From the NCBI RefSeq assembly GCF_964340395.1, contig NC_135551.1, forward strand, positions 24,266,003 to 24,328,002: DNA of 62,000 nucleotides, written 5' to 3'. This DNA is from Glandiceps talaboti (taxonomy: Eukaryota; Hemichordata; Enteropneusta; Spengelidae). The notes below the pieces were generated by a model that saw nothing but the letters and a program-made list of their open reading frames with translations, was not told the DNA's origin and searched no databases. Of this stretch, positions 35,801 to 48,529 are shown piece after piece; the stretch's first letter is position 1, and each line of letters opens with the position of its first letter. The position numbers and the translations under genes were made by a program.

Positions 35801-38800
35801 TGCATCAGTATATAATTACAGTATTCTCAATGAAAATGATTGCATCAAAGTAAAAGTAATATAGGCTAGATTCTTACAGTAGTCGTACATGTAGATCGTG
35901 TTCATATTTATTTGAAGATAAATGAAATTACATCTACTATATATGAAAGAATAGGAAATGTATGTAATTTAAAATAGATGCAGGAAATTGTAAGCATGTC
36001 TCAAAAGCTCCTGTTTGGCAATTGATTATGCCATTCCAAGACCACAGAACTGCTAGTATAAATCTTATTCTGGGGTTGTATTTTACATTAGCCGAGTCCC
36101 ATTGTGAAAGTCAGAATCAGTCCAAAATCGAATTGAAGTCAGTTCTCCTGTCCTCACATGCTTAAAAAACATTTTGACCTGATTTAGTTTAAATAATTGG
36201 TTTGAAACCATATCAGGAAGTGTTCAAACCAATTCAAAGTAAATCAGTTTAAAACTGATGTAAACGCAAAAGTGAATTGATTCACATTCATTGATCAGTT
36301 TTCTTGTGTGACCAGAAACCAGTATTGTACTGATAACTGAATTGATTCAGTTTGAATCGGTTTTGGATCGATTGAGGTGGAGACAGGGCTACAGTCTACA
36401 GATATTGTGAGCTGTATGAGTTTGTAAGAGACTGTGCCTCTATCCTGGTTCATGCCATCCTAAGGGGTTGGCTGATGTGTGAGGGCACCCTGACATGGCA
36501 TATTTACATGTATAGACAACATTTAGTTCAATGTATATGTATGCATAGAATTCCAGGTCATGAAATCCAAGAGTTTGGTGACCTTGTACAATTCATTGTG
36601 TCTGTACGTACATCTTATTCTGAGTTTGTGTTACAAGTATACATTGTCTAGTCGCATATTGTTTTATTGGGTGTATATAAGTTCAGTTTGTCTACTGATA
36701 ATTTAGGGTGTATAAGGTCAGTGTACATCACATACATTTGTATACATACATGTAGGTATTGAAGAATTCCATGTCATGAAGTCCTACGCTCTGAGTCTGA
36801 TGTCCTGAGTTGTAAACCCAGTACATGCATTATGAGTAATGAGTATGCATTAGATAAATGTCATGAAATGCAGAAGTGTTGTTCACCTCATGGTAACCTT
36901 TGCGTGCAGTTCACCACAGTCAAGAGTATGAATAGAAAAAAGTCCAACAGTACGCAGATGACATACATGTGGTTCACCTCATACAGGATTGTAACCTCTG
37001 CCTGCCTGCTCAGAATTTTTATGGCAACAAACTTCTCACAAGACATGGAACTTTAAAGTTTGGGTACAGTGTATTTGACAGTATGATATACTTGTACTCG
37101 AATTTTGAAAAATCAAACTGAGTATATATGAATTTAGTACAAGAGTCTTAGACCAACAGTATAGTTAAGCTCATTGTAATTATTATGTTTGTGTGCAGTC
37201 CATCGTAGCATGTTTATCACCAAACTTTCTCAATAATTGCACTTGGGTGGCAAAATTAAAGAAAATGACGCAATGAGTATGAAATAAATACATGTATGTA
37301 AGTTTGGGCAGCTGTCTTGTATACATTTGTAGTTCAACTTATTGTGACTTTTACATCCTGTGCTCTGTTTTATGATGCCAGACTTTTTACAACTAAATAA
37401 CTAATAAATTTTTAGTATTATTCTTGTGCTGATACATTTTGTATCTCTTGACAATGTGGTATTTATGTGTCTAGAAAACTTGGGGTTCTAGAAAATTTGC
37501 AGACTTTTTCAATTTCAAATTCAGAAGATCATATCAAAATTCTGAGGTAAACATGAACAAAGTCAAGTAACCATTGTAGAATCACCATGACCTTGATGTG
37601 GACCTCTTTTCCAAACTTGTTATTATTATTAAACTTTATTTCGGAGCAAAGAAAAGAATGCAAAAACGTTCATAAACACCCCGTAGGTAAAAATACACAC
37701 AAAAACATGTCTACCACCCCTCTTAAAATAATTGTGACTTCAAGTACTCTTCAAATTGAAATAGAAGAATTCCAAATGTTTACAAACGCAGCGGCTGTAG
37801 ACAAATATTATGGTAAAGTCTGATAGGATTTACATTACATATACATGCAAACGTAGATGTACACCAAGTTATTTCAGACCAGTTTATAAGTTGTATTGTT
37901 ACGAACAGCTTCTCGGTCTTACCCAATGTACGTGAATGACAGAAAACAGGGGACCGACCTGATATCATATTTGATGAAATTTTCACAAACATGTCCAATT
38001 TTAGCCAAATTATTTATCTTGAATCGATCAATGCCATTTCTTTGAATTCCAAGAATGGCAAGAGGTGAGGAAAATAAGAAGTTTGTTATCTGCATACTTC
38101 ATCATAATTTGAGAATAAAAATGTTTGGCCCAGAAACGTGTCATTGTCTTATATTACATACATGTATCTTTAGTGTTAACAGCTAACAGTAATAACTCTC
38201 TGAGCTAAAAAAAAAATGTTTGTAGTAATGGCAATAAATGGAAATTAATCCTCTTTCTCCCTAGCGGGTATGTATTTGTATGCAACTAAGTGCATGTGCA
38301 AGTTGGGAGAAAAAGGGATATTGAAGCATTGAGATTAATTTAATCTTTAATAGTGAATTATACTTTTCAACTTGCCATATTCAAAATAAAATGATATTGG
38401 AAAAGGGTATTGTTTTGACTTCAATATAGAAAATGTTGCATTATTTATAAGTTTATTCATCAAATATCAACATTTCAAGATTGTTTTTCATTAGTCTTAA
38501 AATTTAACTGTAATTATTGAGTGATAATATGGCTCAGTGTAAGATTGAACACAATCATAGCACAATAATACAGCTCATCTCAAAATTGACACCAATCATA
38601 GCACAATAGTACAGCTCATCATGAAATTGATCACAATCATAGCACGGTAGTACAGCTCATCTCAAAATTGACCACAATCATAGCACGGTAGTACAGCTCA
38701 TCTCAAAATTGACCACAATCATAGCACGGTAGTACAGCTCATCTCAAAATTGTCCACAATCATAGCACGGTAGTACAGCTCATTTCAAGATTGACCACAA

Positions 38801-41800
38801 CCATAGCACAATAGTACAGCTCATCTCAAAATTGTCCACAATCATAGCACGATAGTACAGTTCAGCTCAAGATTGACCACAACCATAGCACAATAGTACA
38901 GCTCATCATGAAATTGACCACAATCATAGCACAATAGTACAGCTCATCTCAAAATTGTCCACAATCATAGCACGATAGTACAGCTCATCTCAAAATTGAC
39001 ACCAATCATAGCACGACAGTACAGCTCATCTCAAAATTGTCCACAATCATAGCACGATAGTACAGCTCATTGTGAAATTATCCACAATCATAGCACAGTA
39101 GTACAGCTCATCTCAAAATTGACACCAATCATAGCACAGTAGTACAGCTCATCTCAAAATTGACCACAATCATAGCACGTTAGTACAGCTCATCTCAAAA
39201 TTGACCACAATCATAGCACGGTAGTACAGCTCATCTCAAAATTGTCTACAGTCATAGCACAATAGTACAGCTCACCTCAAAATTGTCCACAATCATAGTA
39301 CAATAGTACAGCTCATCTCAAAATTGACCACAATCATAGCACAGTAGTACAGCTCATCTCAAAATTGACCACAATCATAGCACGATAGTACAGCTCATCT
39401 CAAAATTGTCCACAATAATAGCACGATAGTACAGCTCATCTCAAAATTGTCCACAATCATTGCACGATAGTAAATTTATTATGTTAGCGAGTCCATATAT
39501 AATTGCATATGACGAGAAACATAGTTTGTCCTTTGTGACCTTTCAATGCAGTCTATTTCCATTAGGTCTAACTATCTTGGGATGCGATAGTCATCACAAA
39601 TCCTTCCCATTAAGTGATCTTGGTGATTGAGTCAGTTATATTGTATGCTAGATTCCATTCCTGCGATAAAAGGAGCTTTCTTTCTTCCTCATAAAGTAGG
39701 TCTGTGTCGTCATTTTAGATTACTGATTTTACTCACCCAGTCAAAAGGAATATTTACAGTGGTGTTCTCTACAAGACTTCGTCAAAGTTTATTAATTTTA
39801 TTTGCATATGAAATTATGAATACATTCTTTTGTTATGTTGTTTGAAATACCAAAATCATATTTTATGATAAAAATGAAAATATTCCCAGGCTTTCTGGAC
39901 TTGTCAGCTCATCTGTAAATATATTATTTTTCCACTGTTATTTATTGTTGTATAGTCAAATGTATGCAAGTATTTTACTCAACTCTTCGATATACACAGT
40001 AATTTGATTGTAATGTGATTAATGTGAATGTCTACTTTTCTCTGTGGTTGCCTGAGTTCTCACGGGAATTTCCCACAGTATACTAAAAAAAAAGTATATA
40101 ACAGTGTACATGCATTGTAATAATGCATCTTATTGTTAGGGAAATGGGTTTCAAACTGAGATGGCCTGAAGGAGAAATACTAAAGAGATGTCAAATATTT
40201 TTTGAGTGGTTTTCCAAGTCAGAAACGGTCGTTCTGTGTGATATCGCTTTTGTGTTATTTGTAATTTAGTTTGTATATTTGTGAATAATTTAATATTGTA
40301 TATGTCTTCTTAATTGCATCACAGATGTGGACAAACTTATGACAGGGATAAGAATTGATGAAGCTTGTGGACAATAGATTTACGTATGATCTATTTATTA
40401 TTAATTGGAATTTGAAATCCTGTGATGAGTAGTATTCAGTGATACAGTTATTGAATGTATGGGTGATGGATCATATGCTGTGATCCCGGGGAGGCTACTC
40501 CCCTTATTTGACTATTATACGTATATGTGCCATCCTTTGGGGTGCGTTTTCTAGCCCTTTGGCCTAAAATAGGGTCTGTTTTTTTCAAGCTGAGAGTCTA
40601 AACGGGATCCAGGCTGGTGATGTACATTTGTAATCATGTGTTCATCATAGCCAGTACTTGTATGTCATAATGCTATTTTTGCTAAAGTTGGGATGATTTC
40701 CTATGCAAGCTATCAGGATTTTGTGTGGAAACCCTGGTAATATAACTTACGCATGTTGTAATGCACAAACAGTTCAAAGTCTTTTTTGCAGTGAGCTTTC
40801 AATCTGTCTAGGTCAACTCATGATCCTCATCAGAATGACAAATTGAATAGTTACAGCTTACCACTAGCATGACTACATTGTAGGTGGTAAAATGACTTGG
40901 GAAGCCTTTTACCTACATTTGTAATTTGACTGCCTTTAGCAAAATTGTGTTCATCGTGGCCAATACTTGCATGTCAGTATGTTGGGTTTGTAATGATTCT
41001 ATTTAATTCAATCATTCAATGGACATCTTGGTAAAATAGATTTTACCTATCTATCTACCTACATGTACTGATTTCAACAAAAAAGACTGGTGGGGAACCC
41101 CGGTTAAATAGTTAGGAACTTGAATGGATTTTGCCTACTTACTGTTTTCAACAAAACACTGGTTTGGAACCCTGGTGTTGCCACAGAGTTCATATAAAGT
41201 GCTTCAATCAGTATAAAAGAAAATGCATCTATCGGTTGAATCACACGAAAGGGGTAATAAATGAATGTTAAATGTTGATGTACGATGTATGTATAGCAAT
41301 GTCTTGTCTCTAGAGTCAGTGGTGAATCATAAAATTGATGACTCACATGAGGGCACATTTCAACACTATACTGTTCTCTCCCAAAGATAATGGTAGAGTC
41401 ACATGAAATTAGCATAACAAACAGACACATTGTTATGTTAATTTAGCCCTTACCGTAATCTATGAAGGCCTTGGGGAACTATGGAGTGTAGAACAGTAAA
41501 ATAACGTGACCATGTCCATGTACAGTATAATATTCTTGCAAGGGGAAAACAAGATGTGTCCTTATAATTATACAAAAAATGTACATGTCTATATTATTAT
41601 ATATACATTGTTTCCCTGATATTTAGCCATATTTATTGAAAGGAACTCTGGTAAAAAAAATCTTGGAAATTGAATCACTTATATTCTGCAAAATAAATAT
41701 GTGTACAAACCATACATGTAGATAAATGAAATGTCTTTCTATCCCATGATCATCATATCCCATCTGACTTTTAAATTCATGATATTTATGGGAATGCTTA

Positions 41801-44800
41801 ATAATTTAGAATTATATATTTTTCATGCTGATTTCTTAGAAAGCAAAATCCCTCAGAGATTAGATTTATGCCATCAAAAGACTGTGTTGAAAGCTGATGT
41901 AATTGTGTTACTGTTAGTATATTTGAAAATAATGCTATATTCTTGTTATTTTTACCAAATTTTGTGGCCATTGAAAACACTGATATCACTTTACATGTAA
42001 AAGTAGAAGTCATTCTCCTGTATGTGCGTGTAGAGTGAAATTCATACCATCTCGTGATAGATGATGCACATTTCAAATATGGCATAGACTACATCTTGTA
42101 GTTCTGGATTATTGTTGAAACGGAACCAAAGCCAGGAAAGGTGTAGGGTGAGGTAATCTTGAATTCCAACAAAATAAAATGATTTATGGATGTTAGCTAT
42201 TATAGCATGTCTGTGAAATGAAGTCCTATAACAGAATTGCCAACCATGTGTTATTTTATGATTTGTGTGCAGTGAAACGAAACAACTGGCAGAAAAGTCC
42301 GGGTACAGTGTAATCTTGAAGTCCAACAAAATAAAATGATTTACAGATGTTAGCTATTATAGCATGTCTGTGAAATGAAGTCCTAACAGAATTGCCAAGT
42401 ATGGTATTTATAATTTATATACTGTGAAATGAAAACAAATTCAACAAAAGATAATGGTATTCTTGAATTCCAACGAAATAGAACATTTATGGATGTTAGA
42501 TATTACAGTACAATATATATTTGTGAAATGAAATTAGATCGTAACTAAATTGTCAACAATGTGTTATTTAATTGTATGTAATGAAATGAAAACAAACCTA
42601 GAAAAGATAAAGGTAATTGTGAATTCCAAGAAAATAGAAAGATTTTACGGATGTTAACTTAGAATTAGATATTACAGTATGTTTTGTGAAATGAAATGAT
42701 AACAGAATTGTCAACCATATAACTTTTCACTATGAAATGAAAAAAAAAACCCAGAAAAGATAAAGGTAATCTTGAAATCTGAAGGAATTAAAACGATTCA
42801 TTGATATTACAGTGTACCATTGAAATGAAGTCGTCACTGAAAAGGCAACCATGTGTGTGATGTTATGTAAATGTATATATTACATACTAAGTGAAAACCG
42901 TATATTTAAACTAACCAGATACTGGTACATGTAATGCTAATCTTAGCTAAACCATGAATGTGAGGTCAATGTACACGTTTGACGTCATATAGAGTTGAGA
43001 TGAATTGAAATGAATCTGTCGGAATAGGTAATGTACATGTACATGTAAAATAGACAGACTTACAGCAGTGATCATATTCTTATGCATTCTCGCAAACCAG
43101 AGCATATATTCTGAGATAAAATTCATCAAAATAAAGGGGATACTGATAACTTCTACTTTTCTGTGTAATTTGTTGAATAGAAGCCATTAAACGTACAAAG
43201 GGGAAAAAATAAAACCAATACACTGTAACACACATCAACAGCAATATAGTGTAATATTGTATTACATTTACAGTGCATACATTGTTGTGCACACTTACAC
43301 TATAATACATGTGTGACCAGCTTCCTGTATCTAGGTTTCAGATATCAGATATGTCTCAATGCAAGTACATTTTGTATAGTTCACACACACACACACACAC
43401 ACACACACATAATGAATAATAATGTTGGTGTTTTATATAGCGCTTTCCAATTTTTACCCCTGGCACAGATCTTTAGTGGCACAATGGACCTTTATTCCTC
43501 CCTCATACAATCCACTGCAGCCTCTATTAGCACATAGGATTAAATCATTCACATTGCAACCTCTATCCTACCAGGTCCCCAATTATACAGCTTGGTTGTC
43601 TGGGGCACATTCGTGGTTCTAATCTTGCCCAAGGACTTTAGCCATTCAGAAACAAACAGCAGGGCTTGAACCTGCAACCTGCAGATTCCAAGATGATCAC
43701 TCTAACCATTCGGCCCTCATCACATACACATCATGTACACCCATGCTTTACAAATGTACATTCAAGTACAATCAAACCCTTGTTTAACTTTAGTCACCAC
43801 TGTACAAAAAATCTGTTCCCTAATACATTGTACATGTAGCTATCCCAGACGTTTTTTTGATGGAATGTAATTAGTATTCAGTCTTCTGTAACATAGGATA
43901 AGGAATGGCGTCACCATACTTTTTATGCTGTGTAGTCAATTTATTATAGGAAGGATGTGTGAGCAGCTTTCACTTTTATGTTTTGACACCATTGTTTTGC
44001 AGTTCTTTTACTAACGGACAATTGATACATTTCTGTCTGTGGCAAATACATATCATGTACTACATGTATATTGCGCTAGCCAAGTTGTACACATTGAAAC
44101 AGAAAATGTTGAATTCAATACAATATACATGTGTACAAGCTTACATGGGGATAATTGTATTATTCTGCAATATTTTTCTTCATCCATCTTGGAAAATAAT
44201 TGTGACCTAGGGTTTTGTCAATACTGGTATTTGACTCATAGTTACAAGGTCCCTTAAGTTATATATAATTAAGAGCCACTTAGATTTTAGGAGAGCTGTT
44301 GGTAGTAATTTCAAATTCAAAACAGATGTCTGTGCTTCCAAGGGCATAAACCTTGGCTTGATGTAGAGAGTTCTTGAGATAGTGACACCAAGACAAGTCT
44401 GTTGGCTTGGTGTAGAGAGCTTCTTGAGATAGTGACACCAAGACAAGTCTGTTGGCTTGGTGTAGAGAGCTTCTTGAGATAGTGACACCAAGACAAGTCT
44501 GTTGGCTTGGTGTAGAGAGCTTCTTGAGATAGTGACACCAAGACAAGCCTGTTGGCTTGGTGTAGAGAGCTTCTTGAGATAGTAACACTAGGCAAGTCTC
44601 TGGGCTTTGTGCAGAGAGCTTCTTGAGGTACATGTAGTAACACCAGGAAAGTCTCTGGGCTACATGAAACTTGTTTTGACAAAAATTTGTCTTTGTATGT
44701 TACAGATTTACTTCAGTGTACCAATGAGCCAAACGTGAACATTCTACAGTTAGGAGATTTACTGGTTGAGAGAACCGCTACAAGTACAAATTGGGTGGTT

Positions 44801-45258
44801 GTATTCAAAGCACTAATCACATCTCATCATCTTATGGTGTACGGCAATGAAGTAAGTCACAACTTTCATATAGTTTGTGTTTCAGTAGTCTTATAACAAG
44901 ACCTCGGATCTGTGATCAGAAAGGTGAGGCTGGGTGTTAAACAGTAGCTTTTCAAAAAACAAAGGCACTGGGCCCTTGCCCATGTGAGGGCGCTGATGCA
45001 GCTCAGCGTGGTAGTAGTGGATGTACACAAATATACATGTAGTTACGTGAAAACAAAATGTTTGTCATTTATGTAATAATGTTATTACTCTGTGTTTAAT
45101 ATACCATTATCTTGTTCTTCTTTTACAGCGATTTGTACAGAACCTGGCCGCCAGGAATCATTTATTCAATTTGTCAAGTTTTCTTGATAAGACTGGTACG
45201 CAAGGTAATTTAATCTTCCTGGGAATTAAGTGGAATAACATTGAGTGTTTCTCTCACA

Positions 45259-45326
<68 letters not shown>

Positions 45327-45740
45327 TAATCACTAAAACTGTATCCCTTTCACTATCAACTATCATCAAAAAAAAATCATAACACAATGAGAACACAATC
45401 AGTGAATTATGCTGTAATTGTCTTGTCCTAATAACTCCTAATTGCTTGCTACCTTCTATGTAAACTTCATAAATATTCATTGTTCAACCATTGCATATAT
45501 ATTTCTGCTGACTCCCATGATGCAATGTGGCCCACAGCAAAGATTCCCAAATGTGTGACAACTTCAACGTGATGTTTCCCTGAAATTGCGTGTAATGTTG
45601 AATAATGTAATAATATTGTATTGTATGTCCAAATTGTACAGTTTGTATTTGTCTCTTTTGTTTTGTACTATTTATATTTAGAGGGCCCCCAGGGGAGATT
45701 GGCCTTGGTCAATTGGGCTACCCTTTTTAAATAAAGTTTA

Positions 45741-45771
<31 letters not shown>

Positions 45772-48457
45772 ATCATGGAATGACTTTCCAGAACACTAAG
45801 TTTTATGAAATTGCCTTTATTTCCATGAGTGGTGGACCCCATTACAGGACAAAGGATATTTGTGTATTAAATCTACAATTTCATTTCATTTCATTGCTAC
45901 TATAGGTTATGATATGTCAACATATATTCGTCGCTATTCTAAATATCTTAATGAGAAAGCCGCCTCCTACAGATCAGTAGCATTTGACTTCTGTCGAGCA
46001 AAAAGAGGGTAAGTTTACTTTTCATTTTTAAAAAACATGATTGATATTTCAAAAATGTTGTTCATGACTTTTGCAAGTAATTTGTACCATCATAGCTTGT
46101 CCATGGCACAAAAGTCATTTTGGTCAGCGACTCCTTTCCATGTTTGTGTTAGAAGCAGATTGCCAGACTTTGCCAACGCTGCTAACAGCCTTATATGTAG
46201 ACAGTACAATATACAGTAGTTAATTAATTGCACTTCAAATATCTACCCATGTCTAGGAGTGAAATCAGTGACTATACAATGGTCCTGAATTTTAGAATGT
46301 ACATATTTAGCCTTATATACACATGAAAGGGATACATTTGTAAGTGCTTTACAATTAGTTCTTATACTTGTAATTTATCTATTGTAGGAAAGAGGATGGA
46401 CTTCTTAGAACAATGGGATCAGAGAAGGTAAGATAATTATACATATTATTCCCCAATATTTTTCCTCATTCAACCAAAGAAAATATTAACAAATAATTAT
46501 ACTTATGTAAGCATAATTTATGAAAAATTGAGAAAAAATAATCATGGTGATTTGGTACATTTCAACTCATATTTAAAAAAAAACACGCAGAATGAGTGAC
46601 ATCGATGTGAGTTGTTGTGACTTAGAATGAAAAAGATGGTTAAACCACTTGCCTCTTCCCACTCTGCAGGGTTTGAGCCCTTGTTTGGGTTTGATTGATT
46701 TTGATTAATTAAATAAAAAAAGAATGTCGTTCAGGTTGACTCTACTCAACAATGTAGGTTTTCCCTGGTCACTCCAGTCTCTTCCTGCACTAACACTGAA
46801 CCCATAGCATGAGGAAAAGCTGCCCTCACTAGACTTCTTGGGAGAGAAACACTAAATTAAATAATATGCTTTAAGAAACCTATCTGAATAAAGATGAATA
46901 AAACCATACAGCTCTTTTCAGGACAACCAGGTCCTCATAAAAGAGAACTACCAAGACATAACCTTGAAGAGGAGAAAAGAAACCATATATATGGTGTAAT
47001 TATTACTATTAGACAAACAATGGAATCAATGCAAACATATATAGTGTAGGTTAAAGCAGCTACGCTGTACTTCTGTGTTTCATGACCTGCCTGACTATAT
47101 TTCTTGAATCTGACCACACCTTTTTGAGAAAAAAATAATGCCCTTTCACATGCCATGTTTTCTTCCGTAAGTAACTATATAAGTTTCTCTCTATATTGCA
47201 ATACAGCTGTTGCAGACAATACCAGTTATACAAGTCCAATTGGATGCTCTACTAGACTTTGAAGTGAGTATAACTTTGTGTCACTGTTACCCATATTATC
47301 CTTTTTGATGTACGGTAGTGAGGATTCCATTTCCAAAGAATTTCCACTTTCTAAAAAGCTACCAGATCCTGAAAAGACCCTAAAAACCTAGCATGTAGTG
47401 TGAAAATGTTTATGTTAATCACTTCCTATATGCAGAGAAACTCCTGAAATGTCAAAGGACTCATGGAAGTGATTGACTCCTAGAAACTCCTTGAAAATAA
47501 ATTAACTGATTGATCGATGTTACTGTCATCAAGTGTTGATTAGATAGGAAATAAACATGTATTTAAAAGTAGGTATGTTGACAAATAAAATGTAATTTTC
47601 TGGTTTACACTTGGAAAAAAACCAAAGTTGATCTGAATACTTAGGACTGCAAAACTGATAAAAAAAGCTCCTGGAAAGTTTTGATTTGACTTTAACTTAA
47701 GTGTATGAATGATGATTTAAATGCATCATAAGAAATACAGCCTTCATCTATTATATGTACTAGTTGATAGAATGAAATATATACATTTAGTGTCTTGCTT
47801 TCGCATGTCATGTGATGGGTGAATTAACAAATACTTGAATATTTTGATTTGTTTCAGTGTTCCACAAATGAATTAACCAATGGTGTCATAAACAGTGCTT
47901 TTCTTCTCCTCTTCAAAGATAGCATTAGACTTTTTGCTTGTTACAATGACGGCATTATTAATCTACTCGGTGAGTATACAATATATTTGCAATTCTGTGG
48001 ATCAGACAGCAGTCATACTGTGTGGGAATGTGTTGGTAGTCATAAGTAAATGACTATGTTAGGCTGGAACAGAGCAGAAGGGACTGTCACGTGGTGTCAG
48101 GGATATTCTGTATTATCAACTATTCATCACAGCCTGAGAATAGCACACTGTACTATTACATGTAATCAAAGAGTATGAAGTCAATGTGTTCTTTGTGGTG
48201 TTAATTAAGGGCCTGCATTTACTTTGAGTGTGGGGATGCTTATGTCTGCATCAGTGGGATGTCTGTATATGTTGCTAGATGTATGTGTAAGTGTGTTGTG
48301 TGTGCAAATGGATAGATAGATGGATGGATGCATGGATGGATGGATATTGAGGAGAGGAAAGGAAAATGACATGTAAAAGTATTATGTACATGTGTGTATG
48401 CATGTATGTGCACAATGTATTTATAGTAAGTGTGTGTGTATGCATGTATGTGTGTAT

Positions 48458-48529
<72 letters not shown>

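Noticed and set aside
38548-39475. CRISPR-like array
   Set aside because: The 41-bp units are contiguous with no unique spacers, and the DNA is animal; it is a minisatellite.
44207-44682. Reverse-strand repetitive proteins ([20 protein letters not shown] repeats)
   Set aside because: All three overlapping frames of the 50-bp minisatellite are open; no start context, domain or conservation, and the array lies within a PICALM intron.
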